A stretch of DNA of 64,000 nucleotides from Vermamoeba vermiformis (GCA_045837725.1 JBEWZL010000101.1:62001-126000); one strand, 5' to 3'; shown: positions 1 through 16,582, numbered from the stretch's first letter. The notes: a model not told the origin generated them from the letters alone. Numbers and translations: made by a program.

Positions 1-3000
1 AATTGGGCCAACAGTGGATCAACTACATAATCGTACGGACCAATATGCTCTTGTGCGATCTGCAGCATGGTTAATATTAAATAATGTACGGATAAATAGC
101 TTTACCAAATGCAGGTAAGTATTGCCAAAAGAATCTAGCAGATTCAAATCCGACAAAGCCAATAGTTTTGTAATAGTCTCCAAAGGGTTCCGAAGCACGG
201 AGCTACATAAAAATTATAAGGGCATCTTATATATGGCAATTACTTACTCGAAGTCTACTTCTTTTAGCGTTTCTTGAGAACGAGTCTCGAAATTGATCCA
301 AGGAGGTTCAATTAGCGGTGCGAGGGGTAAGTCTCTAAACATGCAATATTATTAGGAACCGATTAATTAAATTGTCTTGCTCTTACGCAGTAAAATCTTT
401 TGCGGTCGGCGTTGAAAAAAATAAGGTGCCAAAAGTGAGCAGATTCGCCATGAATTTAGATTCGCTAGAGTCAACTTTTGGTTTATGATAAACCATTCTA
501 GATATACGAGTCGTTATATGAAAATATAACATGGCCGCTACGAAGAAAGAAAGAGTCAGTTTAGATCAAAGGTTTTGGGATCATTACGTACGGGTTAGTT
601 TTAGCGCATATGTTTGCAAATTTGGATTAGCCCCATGATCGAGCAAATATTCTATTGTTGCATTGCACCCTCGGAGTACTGCGTAGTGTAGTGGCGTGAA
701 GCCTTCCGCATCCCTAGCAAAAATAGTTGCAATGATTAAAGTGACGCTAGTTTGTGCTATTTAATAAATACTTACCGAGCATTAACGTCAATATGGTCTA
801 TTATTTTAGCCAGGAGATTTGGGTCTTCAAATCCGGCGAGCAAATGGACACAATTTCTTTTCCAGATCTGGAGATGTTGAGTAACCGAGTTTCCGTATTG
901 AATAAAGAATATTAAAACTTACGTTATCGCATGCCTTAGAATCTATTTGATTGCCTACAAGGGTAATGAAATTTCGAATGAATGTTAGATTCGACGGCCT
1001 GGTCCATTCCACGTGGAGAAATCCATAAATGGAGGCCAGGAACGGAGTTATTCCGCGATTGTCACGTGCGTTGAGATTTGCGCCGCAGGTCAGTAACTTT
1101 TTCGCAAGCCGCAAATCGAGCGCATAACAAGCTGCGTGGAGTGGCGTCCAGCCATGTTTGTCCTGTTCATGAACCGTTAGTTAAATCGACCAATCAGATT
1201 CAATCTACTTACTGCAATATTAACGTCAGCGTGTCTGTGGAGAAGTACGTTGATCCGTTTTAGCTTGGTGTCTGATGGCAGCAAAGACTTGCAAACTAAC
1301 AACAACGCAGTCTCTCCCTCGCGCGTTGTCGCATTAATGTTACAACTGAAATCGCTTATTCGTGCGTTCAATTCTTTATCAATGGTATTTTCTTCTTCTT
1401 CTTCTTTCATTGTCACATCGTCATTTTGGTCCTTGTCTTCTCCGAGTGTACGTGGGGCAGATTCGTCAAGCAAAATAGTCCAGCGCTGGAAATTCTCGGA
1501 TTTTAACTGTTTTGTAATATAATTACGATATTTAGTTAGCAACACCAAGTAGTGCAGAGTGTTGTAGCCCTCATTGTTTAGCGCATCTGCATAATGTTGC
1601 CGAAATACGGATCTGAGACAATTCGTTACAAAATTGTGGTGGAGTTCATTACTTACATATTATTAATGAGGTTTTTTTGTGTAGTTATTGCCTTAACAGC
1701 CAGCTGTGGTAGTATTAATTTTTGGTCGATCTGGTACGTTTCAAGTACTCGCCAAAACTAAACGTACTATTAATGGCTAATCATAATAATAATATTATCC
1801 TCAGACATACTGAATCTACATTCGCTTTAAATAGAGCATCTAGTGCACCGGGAGTCCATTCAATAGTTTCGAAAGACATTAGGGTCCAAAACATGAAACG
1901 ATATGCATTTCGTATGGCAAGCTAAGAGAGAGCAATGTCAATAATAGGCGATAATTGGAGCATATTGACTTTCATACCTCTAAAAATGACTCGCCGTTTG
2001 AAGTTGTGACGTTCATATTAACACCACGGTCTTTCAACGCATTCAAGTACCGCCCAACTCCTATAAAAACACATAAGCTTGAATATTATGTTAATGTTTA
2101 ATATTAATTAGACTGTCATTAATTTGAGGTTAAATTTAACGATCAGATCTACGTTCGAGATCGGACTTACCCGTAGTGGTAATATCTCGACGTTCAAACA
2201 AAAATCCCATAAATGCAGGGTATTTGCATTCGATTCTAGATCCTGGTTCTTCAATCATTTTGTTCGGATCTGCTCCTAACTCCAGTAACAAAATTCTTGC
2301 ATCTTCGGTACGAGCGATTCTTAAATAAGAATCATTCGGATCTGGACATTCAGCGCTTTCCCCGAGGTTAACTAAGAATCTGATTTGCTCTAGACGGCTG
2401 TGTTGAACTGCACTATGGAGAGGAATGTTCTAGTTCAAAAAGTGAGCGAGGTTATTATCGTATTAATATCGAATACTTACGTGATATGTATAATTTTCGA
2501 AAATATTTGGACGGTATATTCCTGTCTGGTCTTCTGGCGTACTAATTTTTTGTCAGATCTTGTCGTCTTATCAGGATCGAGTTTTTACTCACGTGCAATT
2601 GAGATCGATGTGCCCTTCTTTTACCAAAAATTCAAATATTGGTTTGCTGCGTTCAAAATCAAGTTCAAGTAATCTACTAAGGCAGCACAGATCTTGTTTT
2701 GTTAGTAACGGACAAATCATCTTGCATCGCTCCAAGTCCAAGAAATCAATATTCCTAGGCACATGCACTATATTCGTGGATGCAATGCGCTGCGAAAGTA
2801 CTCTGCTAGAATGTCTGGCCGCGAGTATAAACTTTAATGACGGGCATTGTTCGATAATATCCTCTGCAGTCAGTTCAATACTAAGAGTTGTCATCAGGCG
2901 CTCTAATTTCTTCGTGTGGCTGAACGGTCTTGCTGAAGTGAAGGTCGCGCGTTCCGGCAAATAGAGCTCGATCAGATTCGGCAAGCCCTAACAACATGTT

Positions 3001-3569
3001 GACATTAAGCACTCATATTAGTAATAGTATACGTACGGATAATATAAGGGTTAAGGTCTTAACACTGAGGTTGTCAGGCCCGTTGAGCCGCAGGAGTTGT
3101 AGATCGCGACAATTTGGCACTTGACTGACGAACTTGTCTTTCGGGATGTGAATATAATTCAAGCTAATAGAAAGCCTTTTTAGAGTTCTAATTGCAAAAA
3201 CATAATCAAGCCAGTTTTCTTCGATGAGATCCAGCAGTTGTAGATTCAGATCCACCAGGGTGTTGCAGTACTTAGTCAAGTATTGCCTTAGTTTTACGAC
3301 CAATCTTGTTTGGCCCTTTATGTCATATTTTTTGCCATAGTGCTGGTCTTTTGAGAATAAATTTAATTCGAATGATGTCCAAGATCGCGAAACAATTTCT
3401 TGGAAGGACTTTGAAACCTACAAAAATCATGGAAATTAATTCTAAAATTGTATAATTAATTACACTGACAGATTTGAAAAAAACTTACTTCAGCAATTTT
3501 TGGCTTCGAACGAGTCGGCAAGAAGGAAAAAATATGTCTCCAATTATCGACGACTAAAGTATTATGCAT
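1..3569 (-). CDS. F-box/ankyrin-repeat protein, 3' part cut by window edge
   Basis: Probable SCF ubiquitin-ligase adaptor. The N-terminal F-box reads LVVDNWRHIFSFLPTRSKPK and continues across an intron (about 3418-3488) into SKSFQEIVSRSWTSFE. It is followed by an LRR-like segment (3303-3013), a second LRR-like segment (2970-2590, with IELYLPERATF and CPSLKFILAAR) and ankyrin repeats. Clear ankyrin motifs lie near 1300 (EGETALLLVC), 1080 (LLTCGANLNARDNRGITPF) and 690 (DAEGFTPLHYAVLRG). An acidic stretch with EEEEEN lies near 1380. I chose the ATG at 3569; an in-frame ATG at 3722 would add a hydrophobic leader and leave almost no gap to the divergent gene. The order of domains matches the plus-strand neighbour closely, so the two are paralogs. 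Exon borders downstream of about 2500 are only partly resolved and the C-terminus lies outside the window. Confidence 0.8.
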
Positions 3570-3723
3570 GGGCTGTTGTACAACAATAAAAGAATCTGAT
3601 TTAATTGTTTTGGCGCGTAATTTTTTCGTCAAGGCGAAAACCAAAATTTGTGCAATAATCAACATTAGTATACGGCTATAACAACAAAAGATTGGCACAG
3701 GAATATATTTTACGCCTTTCATA

Positions 3724-6700
3724 ATGGATGTCGAGCCACAGAATGATAATTTATTCTTTCATCAAAATATTTGGCCACTAGTGCTAGAATTTATACCAGC
3801 TAATATTCGGCCTCTACTTTCTGAGGTAATTTTATAATTTTCTTATATTGTATGACACTTCCAAAATTGTCCGCCTGGATATTTAGTTGATCGGCTGTAA
3901 AATCATTAATTAATGCTTATTTTAAAGAAGAAACATTATAAAAATATTAATAAAATTATTTGCGTTAGGTTTCAAAATTATGGCACGAGCTCGTAGCTGG
4001 ATCTTGGCGCGCATTTGAAATTTCGTTGACGCAGCAACCAAAGGAGGAGTTACAAGAGTTCACGCAGAGAATAGATAACATGATACACTACCTAAAGCGC
4101 CATAGCAAAAGATTGGTCGACGTAAACATTTGCCTGAATTTTCAAGGCGGCGCTTACACCTATTATAATAATTTTCAATCTGAATGGCTGAACAAGCTGC
4201 TGCGGATAAAAACCTTAAAACGGCTGCACTTGCATATATCGCCTAAAAGCAAAAGTCCTATTGGTATCGATTCGGAGCTTACTTGTCACGGACTAGAGTT
4301 GTTGAACTTGCGCACATTAAATCTCAAAAGCCAGGCCCTGGAGGATCTATTATTGGTACGTTCATTCACCGTATTATCAAGAAATATTAATAGCGTTGTA
4401 CTATTTATAGAATTTACCGAATTTGGTCGAGTTGTACGTTGGTCCCGACAGCATCGTCACATCCGTCGACATGTTAAAACACGCAAAAAAGCTGCAACGA
4501 TTGATGGTTCGTGCTAAGGGCATCTCCAGCGAAGATATAATCGCCGCATGTCCATCTCTCAAGTACTTAATTCGACCTCGAAGCGATCAACAGCAGATCA
4601 GCTCAGTCATCGGCAAAACTCTCGTCGTTTCAACCAAGTCATTCAAATTGAAGAACCTCGCGAATATAGAGCACCTTAAACGAATCATGCCGCTTTTGAA
4701 CGAATATTGTTACTCGGCTGATAATAGACTCGTTCCTTTATTAACGTGGCTGGCGCTGCATCCAGAACGCCATCAAGAAGTTATCGAATTCTTAGTGAAC
4801 GAAGCAAAATTTAATATAAACATTGGGTAAGGTTACTTAGATGCGTGTAATAAGCAATATTAACCTTCGATCCAGGCCTCCAGAATTTTTGTATCGACCG
4901 ACACTCTGCAAGAAATACAGTACAATCGTACGTAAACTATAATGAATAATTATATATATTAATCCCATTATTTAGGCTGCTACTTACCCTCTGGAAGTCG
5001 CGTTGAAATCAAAAAACCTGGATCTTGCGTGGAGGCTGATAGAGCTTGGCGCCCATGTAGAATGCCCCAATCCCGCTGATTCATTTTTTGGAGTTGCTGG
5101 AGGTGATGAAATGCTAAAGCTGCTAGTTGATTCTGGAGCGGATCTGCGTAAGCTAGTCAGCTTCCAAGAGAATGAAACGAGACGGGAAGCTCCGATTTAT
5201 AAGGAAAAGTTTCCAGCGTTCATGATTCCGACATTAAAAAACAAAGGTATAATAAGGTATGGGCAGCTTCTTGTATTAACGTTAATTCAGATTCACGAAA
5301 TTTCATCGACCTTATCAAGAGCCGAGTGAACCTTAATATAGTTGTCAATGGCCGATCATTCCTCGAGGTACATCTTAAGACTTTCATATTCAAAAGTACT
5401 AAGTATCGTTTGCATTATAGTGGGCTATTGTTAAAGGCTGTTGGGAGACGTACATTGCATTGTTAAATGCTGGAGCGCACTGGACCTCTGGCGCACTTTA
5501 CTCCTTGTTAGCATATGCTCCAGATAGGGTAAGATAGCTATATTTAGCCACCTTCAATCATATTAACGATGCGCTATTGTAGTTTGAGCGCGTGGTTACG
5601 AAGAAAGACTTTGATATGGAATTGATTACTCCGATGGTAGCCGCACTTGCCGTTCAGCAAGGTTACGCACATTTACTGTAAGCTGCTGTAAAAGTGACCT
5701 CGATATCCTTGCTAATATTTAAATAGAACTAAGTACTTTGTGCAATCTCCGAATGTCTTGGACGAGAATGGATTTGGTTGCCTGCATTACATCACTTTGT
5801 TGAGTGCAGAAGATACTTACTATGGAGGTCATTCACATGACGAGGGGTACGATCGATGGGTTGTGCCAAAGGCTCGTGCCTCGGAACCAGAATCAATTTT
5901 TAGTCGAGATAGCGATGGTTGGAGTGAAGATGCGGTCGAAGATTGGAGTGATGAATTTGGCGATGAAGATGATGACATGATGGTGGATGAGGCTCAAGAA
6001 GAAGAAGAAGAGGACATTTCACTCGATACACCGAAAGAATTTAAATTAGAACGGTACATCGAGGACGCAGCTTTAAAACGAAAGTCTCAATGGCAATCGC
6101 CGCAACAGGAAGAAATCGATGAACCGAAGCCAAGCAATCCGTTTGCATATAACAGTGGAGCAAAAGCGCTCAAAAACTTCTTTGAGGCCCTGGATCTGTT
6201 GCACGGCGACATAAATCTGACGACAAAAGAAGGCGAGAGTGCAGTACTGTTGTTATGTCGGTCCAATATGACCCGAGAACGGAAAGTTGGAAGATTGAAA
6301 GCTTTATTAGCTAAGCGGGCGGATGTTCGCATTCCAGTACGTTGAAGATTTTTGACCGTCAAATTTTGTCACCTAATTTTTGACCGTCAAATTTCGTCTA
6401 GGATAAAAATGGATGGACTCCACTACACGCAGCTTGCTATCAACAAGAGTTTAGAGTCTTTGAAGTATTACTCCAAGCTGGTGCAGATATCAATGCCCGC
6501 GACAAATATGGAAATACGCCGCTGATGGTTGGCTACAAAAGCGATTTAACTCTTTTGAGTGAATTAGGCGAGGAATTCTCGTTAGGAGACTTCACTAGGT
6601 TTTACTTTAGAGCCTTGCAGTTGGCCGATAAGCTGAATATTAAAGTGGATTTGAACGCAGCTCATCCGGTACGTAGAACCTATTTTGAATCAATCTTTAC

Positions 6701-9075
6701 TAATACTTTAAATAGCATCTCAAAAAGCAATTCATTCATCATATCGCAACTATAGGAACGCCAGAGTTTTTGAATTACATCGCTGATCGCGTCGATATAA
6801 ATAGCCAGTACGTGCCTTGAATCATCTGAATTATTTTTCTAAAAATTAAGAAATTCAGGGACGCTAATGGTCTTACGCCGTTACACCACGCCATATTAAT
6901 GTGCAACTCACTGATGGTCAAAGAACTGATCAAGTTAGGAGCCAACCCGAACATCCCGACTCATTCACTGAAAATGACTCGTACGTACCAATGTTTAAAT
7001 AGCATTGCAGCTACGGTATTCTAATCAAATGATAGCTGCAATGCTATTTATGCATATGCTGACCAAAGGCAAGGACGCGACTCCCGATGAAAATAGCAAG
7101 AGGCTGGAGGGAAATCCGTTCATGAAAATCGCGTGGTTTGAATCGCCGTACATGATGTGGCTGCTAACAAACGAGACATTGATTGAATCGGATTTTAGAT
7201 ATAGAGACATCTTACGGTACGTAGATAGAAATTTAGCTAACTAGCTTAATTAATATTTTAATAGGAATAAAGACAAAATTCTTTTGTTGTCGAGCTTAAA
7301 AGATGCGCCGTGGCTCGAGTACGCTCATTCACTGAACGAAAAATTCAACTACAACTACAGGTAGTACCTTACGTATAAACCATATGAAGTAAATTAACGG
7401 TCGTACAGGACGAGGCTAACAAATATTGAAAACACGCTGGATCTGCTGCTGAGCCACTCGGATCTGATGCAAATTGATTCGCACGGAAACACTTATTTGC
7501 ACTTGGTAATGAGCCTGAATACTGTATCTTCAATAATATGAACTAATCCTTGACTTAACGATAGGCTGTAATGTACCACACCAGGCCCGGGTGCATATGG
7601 CAGATTGAATCATTGTTAGAGAAATTTCCACAACTCAACACACTATGGAACGTCAAGAACGATTATAACGACACGCCGTTCAGTTTGTAAGTACAGCTTG
7701 CGATTCAAAAACTTTTCACGATGGTGAATCTCGATCGATCTACCTCCCTGCCTTTGATCAGAACCCGAAGCCATACCACTTCTCTGTGATGTACTTGGGG
7801 ACTATACAACCCTCGTAAAATATGAGACATCAGAGTAGCTTTGGTGTGAGGCTACGGTATCGTGATTATGACCTCTAACAATGATTTTTGCGTAGAATGT
7901 GCCAAGCGTGCAAACACTTCCAAGGCTTCATTCCCGTGATTAAATCGGTGATCAAACAATACGACGTCAATGTGAATGACTTTGATGGCCACGGACACTC
8001 ACCGCTGCATTACTTAATTCATCATGTGGAGCGAGATGACTTTTTGGTCGACTTGGAGTTGCCGAGTAAGAGCTGTTAGACGTCGTATCTGTACAGAGCT
8101 AACATACCACCAACAGTGACTTGGTCCAGCGTGACAATATGCCAGCCTACGACAACTGCTATTGACCGTCTGTTAGAATACAAACTCACAAAAGAGACAC
8201 TCGCCGAATTGACCAATGACCGATTGGCAAAAGATTTGTCTGGACAAACTTTCTTAATGAGAATTCTTCGTGGCGTAAGTACAACGCTCATAGTCTACGT
8301 ATGATAAGGTACTAACTATCGACTTGTTTTACTACGATAGATCTTTGAACAGAACGTGAGTCAAGCGAATTTCAGCCGATTTTTTGCGTTACTAATATTA
8401 CACAGCGCGACTATTGGGCGTATTTAGATGTCCTGTTGCAGCACAAGGCACACTTGAATGTTCAAGACAACAACGGCAACACAGCACTGCACATTGCATG
8501 CAAGTACTTTCATCTCGGTCTCGTGGAGTCCATTCTCGGCAAGATCAACAACACGCGCTACTCGGAGAGGTTCTTTGTCACTGTGTTCAAGCTCTTGGAA
8601 GGTGAGTGTTGCAATAGCAACACCAAAGTTGACTACTATGACACGTGCCAATGATATTTTTCACACATGCGTCTCAAAAGTGTCAAAAGTGTCATCTGAG
8701 TGTCACCGTTATGAACGTGCATTGTCATTGTTTCTAACTCGTGGTTTTTTATTGACAGCTGGTTGCGATCCATCGATCAAAAACAAGCGAGGTGAAACAC
8801 CACAGGATTACGTGCCTCACTTGCGCGAGTACTATCAATCGTTGTATCTCGATTGGATCAAAGCGCTGAATTACCAGGACGATATGACCATCACTTATGA
8901 AGGGCTGCTTGCTAACAAGCAATCTGACATGCCCGAGAGAACTGTGCAAGGACTGTTTGACGACGAAGATGACAAGAACAACAATGAGTTCGCTGCAAAC
9001 CTTGGAATTTTTGATATTATGGACCAACTTGCTGAAGATCCAATCGACTTTAACAACGACATGGTGGAATGGTGA
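3724..9075 (+). CDS. F-box/ankyrin-repeat protein
   Basis: Probable SCF substrate adaptor. Exon 1 (3724-3822) encodes MDVEPQNDN then the F-box core IWPLVLEFIPANIRPLLSE. The next exon resumes with VSKLWHELVAGSWRAFE. An LRR-like segment follows (4026-4830, with LVELYVGPDS and CPSLKYLIRPR), then an acidic low-complexity region (about 5900-6060, EEEEEDISLD), then ankyrin repeats: WTPLHAACYQQ near 6420, GLTPLHHAIL near 6870, GHSPLHYLIHH near 7990 and NTALHIACKYF near 8480. It ends FNNDMVEW and TGA at 9073-9075. There are many short introns, for example 7216-7265 with GTACGT, CTAAC and AG. Domain order matches the divergent neighbour. The target is unknown. The overall call is firm, but several middle exon borders are not. 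Confidence 0.82.
6349..6394. repeat. Tandem intronic inverted repeat TTTGAC-C-GTCAAA
   Basis: An 18-base unit, TTTTTGACCGTCAAATTT, occurs at 6349-6366 and again at 6377-6394 (period 28). Each unit holds a perfect inverted repeat with a one-base centre. Both copies lie in the intron between the acidic exon and the WTPLHAACYQQ ankyrin exon. Confidence 0.8.
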
Positions 9076-9095
9076 AAATGAGTAGTATTTGACAA

Positions 9096-9101
9096 AATAA
9101 A
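9096..9101 (+). terminator. AATAAA polyadenylation signal
   Basis: A canonical AATAAA lies 20 bases after the stop of the F-box/ankyrin gene. The next coding frame starts only beyond 9427. Confidence 0.6.
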
Positions 9102-9426
9102 GGACGAATACATAAAAATAGGAATTCGTTACCGTATTCTTAACGGATTATGTGTGATGAAATTTCCATCCGCCGTAACATTGTACGGGCAGCAAGCACA
9201 AGTCTTGCAGTATTCGTACAAGTGAACGGTATTATCTAAGTATGATAGTGATACGTAGCGTAGGCGACCGCTTAACCCGAAGATTAAATTAAGTAGATTA
9301 TAATAAATCGGATTCCGAAAGTCGGACTTTATTTTAATAATCAAATGTCTACGATATCCAAGTGACAATAAGTATCAGTACGCTTATAATAGCATTCTTT
9401 GGAAATCACTAGCCGACGTTACTCGG
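9102..9426. other. Intergenic, nothing recognised
   Basis: This spacer lies between the end of the F-box/ankyrin gene and the stop of a small minus-strand gene. A 79-codon minus frame (9129-9368) has no recognisable motif and I do not call it. I see no RNA gene. Confidence 0.5.
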
Positions 9427-9630
9427 TCATCTCGTAGAAGGTCTCAAGGGCAGAGTCTTGCCTACATTTTGGTAGATCGCCTCGCCACCCACAGGCGTGT
9501 TATAGTAGACAATGGAGTTGTCACCTTTATAGTAGTTAGTGTAGCCAGTAGTCGAGGTTGCAGGAATATTGGGGGTGATGGTCGGGGTACTTCCGGTCAC
9601 GACGCTGACAATTGTGTCCCACCAGCTCAT
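9427..9630 (-). CDS. Small hypothetical protein, 67 residues
   Basis: An intronless frame runs from ATG 9630 to a stop at 9427. The product starts MSWWDTIVSVVTG and continues with a Thr/Pro-rich part, a Tyr-rich part (YTNYYKG, IVYYNTP) and a basic end. There is no signal peptide, membrane segment or known domain. The uninterrupted frame and mixed composition favour a real gene, but its length is within the range of chance frames. The family is unknown to me. Confidence 0.45.
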   Translation of the reverse strand: MSWWDTIVSVVTGSTPTITPNIPATSTTGYTNYYKGDNSIVYYNTPVGGEAIYQNVGKTLPLRPSTR

Positions 9631-10131
9631 GATTGAAATGTAGGTGTTGTTGCTTGAGGTTTAAGGTTAGTGAGCTGTTTGTAACTCAAATTACAATTTA
9701 ACTTGTTTGTTTTGTCCGTTTGGCCCGAAAATAAATTTCGCGAAGCAAAACAAAAGACACATTTTCCTTTTTTGGTAAGCTAAACGACTCGCTTTCTGTT
9801 CTTCAAAGCGTAACCATGTTTTCATGCAATCCACCAGATATGGTATGTATAATAAAGCTTATAAAGAAATTTGATTATTAAGTGCTTTCGAACGAACGGC
9901 GGGAAGATCACACGATTCAGAATTAAGTACACTCGTGCGTACCAGGGATGCAGCTTGCTAGCGAGCGACCCGTTACAATAGAACGAACAAGGCAACTGCT
10001 ATATAGATATGATTTCCTTTTAGTGCACAAACGGTCGAGGATTAGTTTTGCCGCAGATCTAACCCGAGTTAAAAAATAAATAGTTTAGCCATATGCTAAA
10101 TCCCCATTTAGCTAATTTTGATTTATTGGCA
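9631..10131. other. Spacer with a possible mini-gene
   Basis: This is probably the promoter of the 67-residue gene and the 3' flank of the F-box gene to the right. On the plus strand, an ATG at 9817 gives MFSCNPPDM followed by a GTATGT donor. An acceptor near 9881 would continue the frame to a TAG near 9981, about 40 codons in all. Nothing about the product is recognisable, so it is not called as a gene. Confidence 0.3.
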
Positions 10132-11548
10132 TCAAAAATTAGGATTATATTTGATCATGCCGTTTTTGATCATTGCTCGGCGAATCGATGCGTTATTGCT
10201 GTAGCGAGTGAAGATCGCGAAAGGTGGATCTCCCCAACATGCATAAGCAACTGCGGCAGGTCTACGAATTGTTGATAGTAACAGCTGTTGGAAATATTGC
10301 GCGTAACGGTCATCTTGATGAATGACAACAGGGAAATTCGGATCCTGCAGGACTTTTTCTTTAAATTCAGCTTGCCCAATTAAACTTATCACAATGTGCG
10401 GGAGTTGATACGGCTGATAAAAATCTTGCCATATACGACCTAAGCCTTTCTTACGATAGGCCGCTAACTTAATTTGAGACTTTGTGATTGGGCCGAAAGG
10501 TCTTCTTGCGATCTGCTCCAAAACTTGTCTGCATTTATCCATGTAGTTAATCCTCGTGCCGTCTGGCTCCTTTAACTCCATATCGTACTTTGACACGTCA
10601 ACCTGTCAAAAGAATTGTCATTGGTTAATATCGCGTTAACCGTAAAAATATGATGACACGTGTCAAAGATATTTTAAGCGTTTACGTACGACGAGGACTA
10701 CCACGCTTTCATCTTCATGGGCCTGGTAATAATGATAATTTTTCAGATAAATCTCTAACGGAATCGCTCGCAGGCTCCAGATGCTGTTGCAAAAAAATGT
10801 TAACTTTGTATCTAAGATTATTACATAATTCACTGACTCATGGCAGGGTTTCTTCTTATAGACATAATCTCGTTCGTACGTAAATGTCCAGTTTTCGTCG
10901 AACAGCAGCTTTTTGCATTCCGTAGTTGTAAACGACGAACAATTTTCAACGCCTTTATCGGCGCAATACTTCCTCCATATTGGTGCCACATTTAGTACTA
11001 TAGAGCATTAATTTAGTCCTATTATTGATATCCAAAGAACGAACCTTGATTTAGAAGTTTGTTCACCAATATTAAATTGAGACAATCTCTCGGGTGCAGG
11101 TACGAAGCGAATAAATATAACATTTCTGATGGTAATGCGCGTGAGATATCAACTCCACTGCCAAAACAATCATAGTAGGCTGGATCTGTTGAAGTTGTTA
11201 TTAGGGGACTTAAAGGTCCCTTGTGATTTACCTGATGGCACTGGCGCGTATGGCTCATAAAATCCATTAACGTTCTCAATTATATTTAGTGCTGTCTTAT
11301 CGTATTCGCTCAAGCTTCGCGAGACCGAGCGGCTGATGGATCCGAAAGCTGACAGAAGATGTGATCCAGGAATCGCTGTCAGAAATATTAACGAAAATAA
11401 TTAAAAAACGTAATTTATGCAAATTCTTACCAATAAATGATATCAAGGGCGTATAGATCTTCGGCGGCTTTTCTGTCATTTTCGTGGTTATTAAGTAATA
11501 ATTATTCTCAGCACTAGACATCTGCTGATTGATTTCTCTCGTATGCAC
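10132..11548 (-). CDS. F-box protein with unassigned C-terminal region
   Basis: Likely SCF adaptor. Spliced reading from ATG 11548: an N-terminal leader (MHTREINQQMSS), an intron ending near 11390, an exon with SEYDKTALNIIENVNGFYE, another short intron, then the F-box ISRALPSEMLYLFASYLHP with CLNLILVNKLLNQ. Next come VAPIWRKYCADKG and ENWTFTYERDYVY, the W/Y pattern usual after an F-box. A final exon starting VDVSKYDMELKEPDG ends IKYNPNF and TGA at 10132. The last intron (about 10602-10689) contains an exact TGACACGTGTCA. The C-terminal 160 residues match no repeat type I know. The start could be a later Met (QQMSS or TKM). Confidence 0.7.
10654..10665. repeat. TGACACGTGTCA palindrome, copy 1
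   Basis: Exact 12-bp palindrome in the last intron of the minus-strand F-box gene. A related broken copy, TGACACGTCA, lies at about 10591. Confidence 0.9.
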
Positions 11549-12002
11549 GTACCTTTCTTGATCGATTTAGCGTTCTTTTCTTCTTTTTTCTCTTTTCTGT
11601 GCTCTTCTTTTTCCATCCTCCTTGAGATCTGACCTTTTCACCACTCTATGCGTAGTATTAGTAGCAACTACCTTGCGACACGAGGTGTTCAAAAATAAAA
11701 AGAAAAGCACGAAACGAAAGAAAGCAAGGTCGAATCACAAATCCTCAGCTGTCAACCAATTAAGAGGATTTCCAAAACTTAACTAACGGATCCCAATAAC
11801 TTCACGATTATTACAATCATCGTTAATGCTTAATATAACAATAAACCGATCACAGCAACGACTCCACAAACGATTACAGGTTGGATCCATTCAACATTTA
11901 AAGGTAAAGCGAATTGCACACCGTGTAAAAATAATCACAAAAATAAAATTGATAAATAAGTTTTATCGATGGCACGCAATTACAAGTCAATTACATTGCG
12001 CG
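11549..12002. other. Intergenic spacer upstream of the F-box gene
   Basis: This lies between the F-box gene start and the copine stop codon, both on the minus strand, so it holds the F-box promoter and the copine 3' untranslated region. A CT-rich tract (11570-11620, repeated TTCTTTT) sits just upstream of the F-box ATG. No gene or RNA is seen. Confidence 0.5.
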
Positions 12003-15561
<3,559 letters not shown>

Positions 15562-15669
15562 AGCTGTGGTGTCCTCGTTGTAAAAATAAAAAAATAATCG
15601 TGCTCGGATCGCGGCGAATTTTAAAATGCACTGCGTATTCGGTAAGGATTGTATTTTACAGAATTATAT

Positions 15670-16524
15670 TTAAATGTCTACAATAACATAAATTTCGCTT
15701 TTTTCAGGCTGTTCAATGATTTTCATTGCGCTATAAGTAATCGCTTTGATCTCCGTGCCTTGACCGTGCTTTGCTTTTGAAAATTTCTCGCCTCGGCTAC
15801 AAAATACAATATCAATAACCTAATCAATACTATAATAGCGTCTACGTTGATTTAGAATTGATTTGAACATCGTGTAACGGTCGATCAGATCTGCAACAAA
15901 TTCCAGTTTGCTTAAATCTTACCATACGGCCTTGATTTTGAACTCTTTAGTGTCAAAAACCGTCAGCTTAATGTCTTTAAATACTAGCAGCTCTGTGCCG
16001 AAGATAAAAATGAACTCTTCTAAAAATTCGTATAATAAACTCTCCAGATCCTCCGCTACAATCATAAAATGTAAAATTAATGTAATTAATATGCATCAAG
16101 TATAAATATTACCTGAAACCTCGAACTCTGTGGGTTCTAATGAATCGTCAATGTCAACTTTATCGATCTCGATCATGTAACCAAACAATCCGACGGCACA
16201 TGCTTCAAATGCTTCTTTTAAATTATTGCCCCCTATAAGCATTATATTTACGCGTTAATAATGCTACCATTAATTTACAACGATTTTTTAAATAATTTCT
16301 GCACTATTTCGCAATCTTAAACGCACTTCTGTTGCTTGTACGATATTATTTGGTGCACCAATAAATTATATGAACTTACATGAATGAATTTGCACGTCGG
16401 CTGTGTGATCTAGGTCTAAAAAGAGGATCAGATTGCAACGAAGATTTCAGAGTAACGCTAATTAACTGAAACTTGTATGGTAGTACTTACATTCGTAATT
16501 TTTTCCTTTGTGATTGTCTTCCAT
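15670..16524 (-). CDS. Archease, RtcB-type RNA ligase cofactor
   Basis: Archease promotes guanylylation and turnover of the RtcB ligase in tRNA splicing and RNA repair. Five exons splice cleanly: MEDNHKGKNYE, then YLDHTADVQIHSWGNN with the family's metal-site LDHTAD signature, FEACAVGLFGYM, LESLLYEFLEEFIFIF and FDTKEFKIKAVW. The final GEKFSKAKHGQGTEIKAITY matches the conserved end, followed by YVIVDI and TAA at 15670. The length (about 170 residues) is near the family norm. The start at 16524 is 58 bases from the ATG of the divergent F-box/karyopherin gene, so the two probably share a promoter. Confidence 0.93.
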
Positions 16525-16582
16525 GTTGTGTTTGTTTGGTGATTTCGTTCCAAAAAAATCTAACTTTTTTTCATTCTTTCGA
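16525..16582. promoter_or_regulatory. Bidirectional promoter between archease and F-box/karyopherin genes
   Basis: Only 58 bases separate the two divergent ATGs. The spacer has T-rich runs (TTTTTTTC near 16566) but no TATA box I would trust. Transcription starts may lie inside the spacer or be shared. Confidence 0.5.

Noticed and set aside
9129-9368. 79-codon minus frame
   Set aside because: Lacks any motif and directly follows a polyadenylation signal; no splice context supports it.
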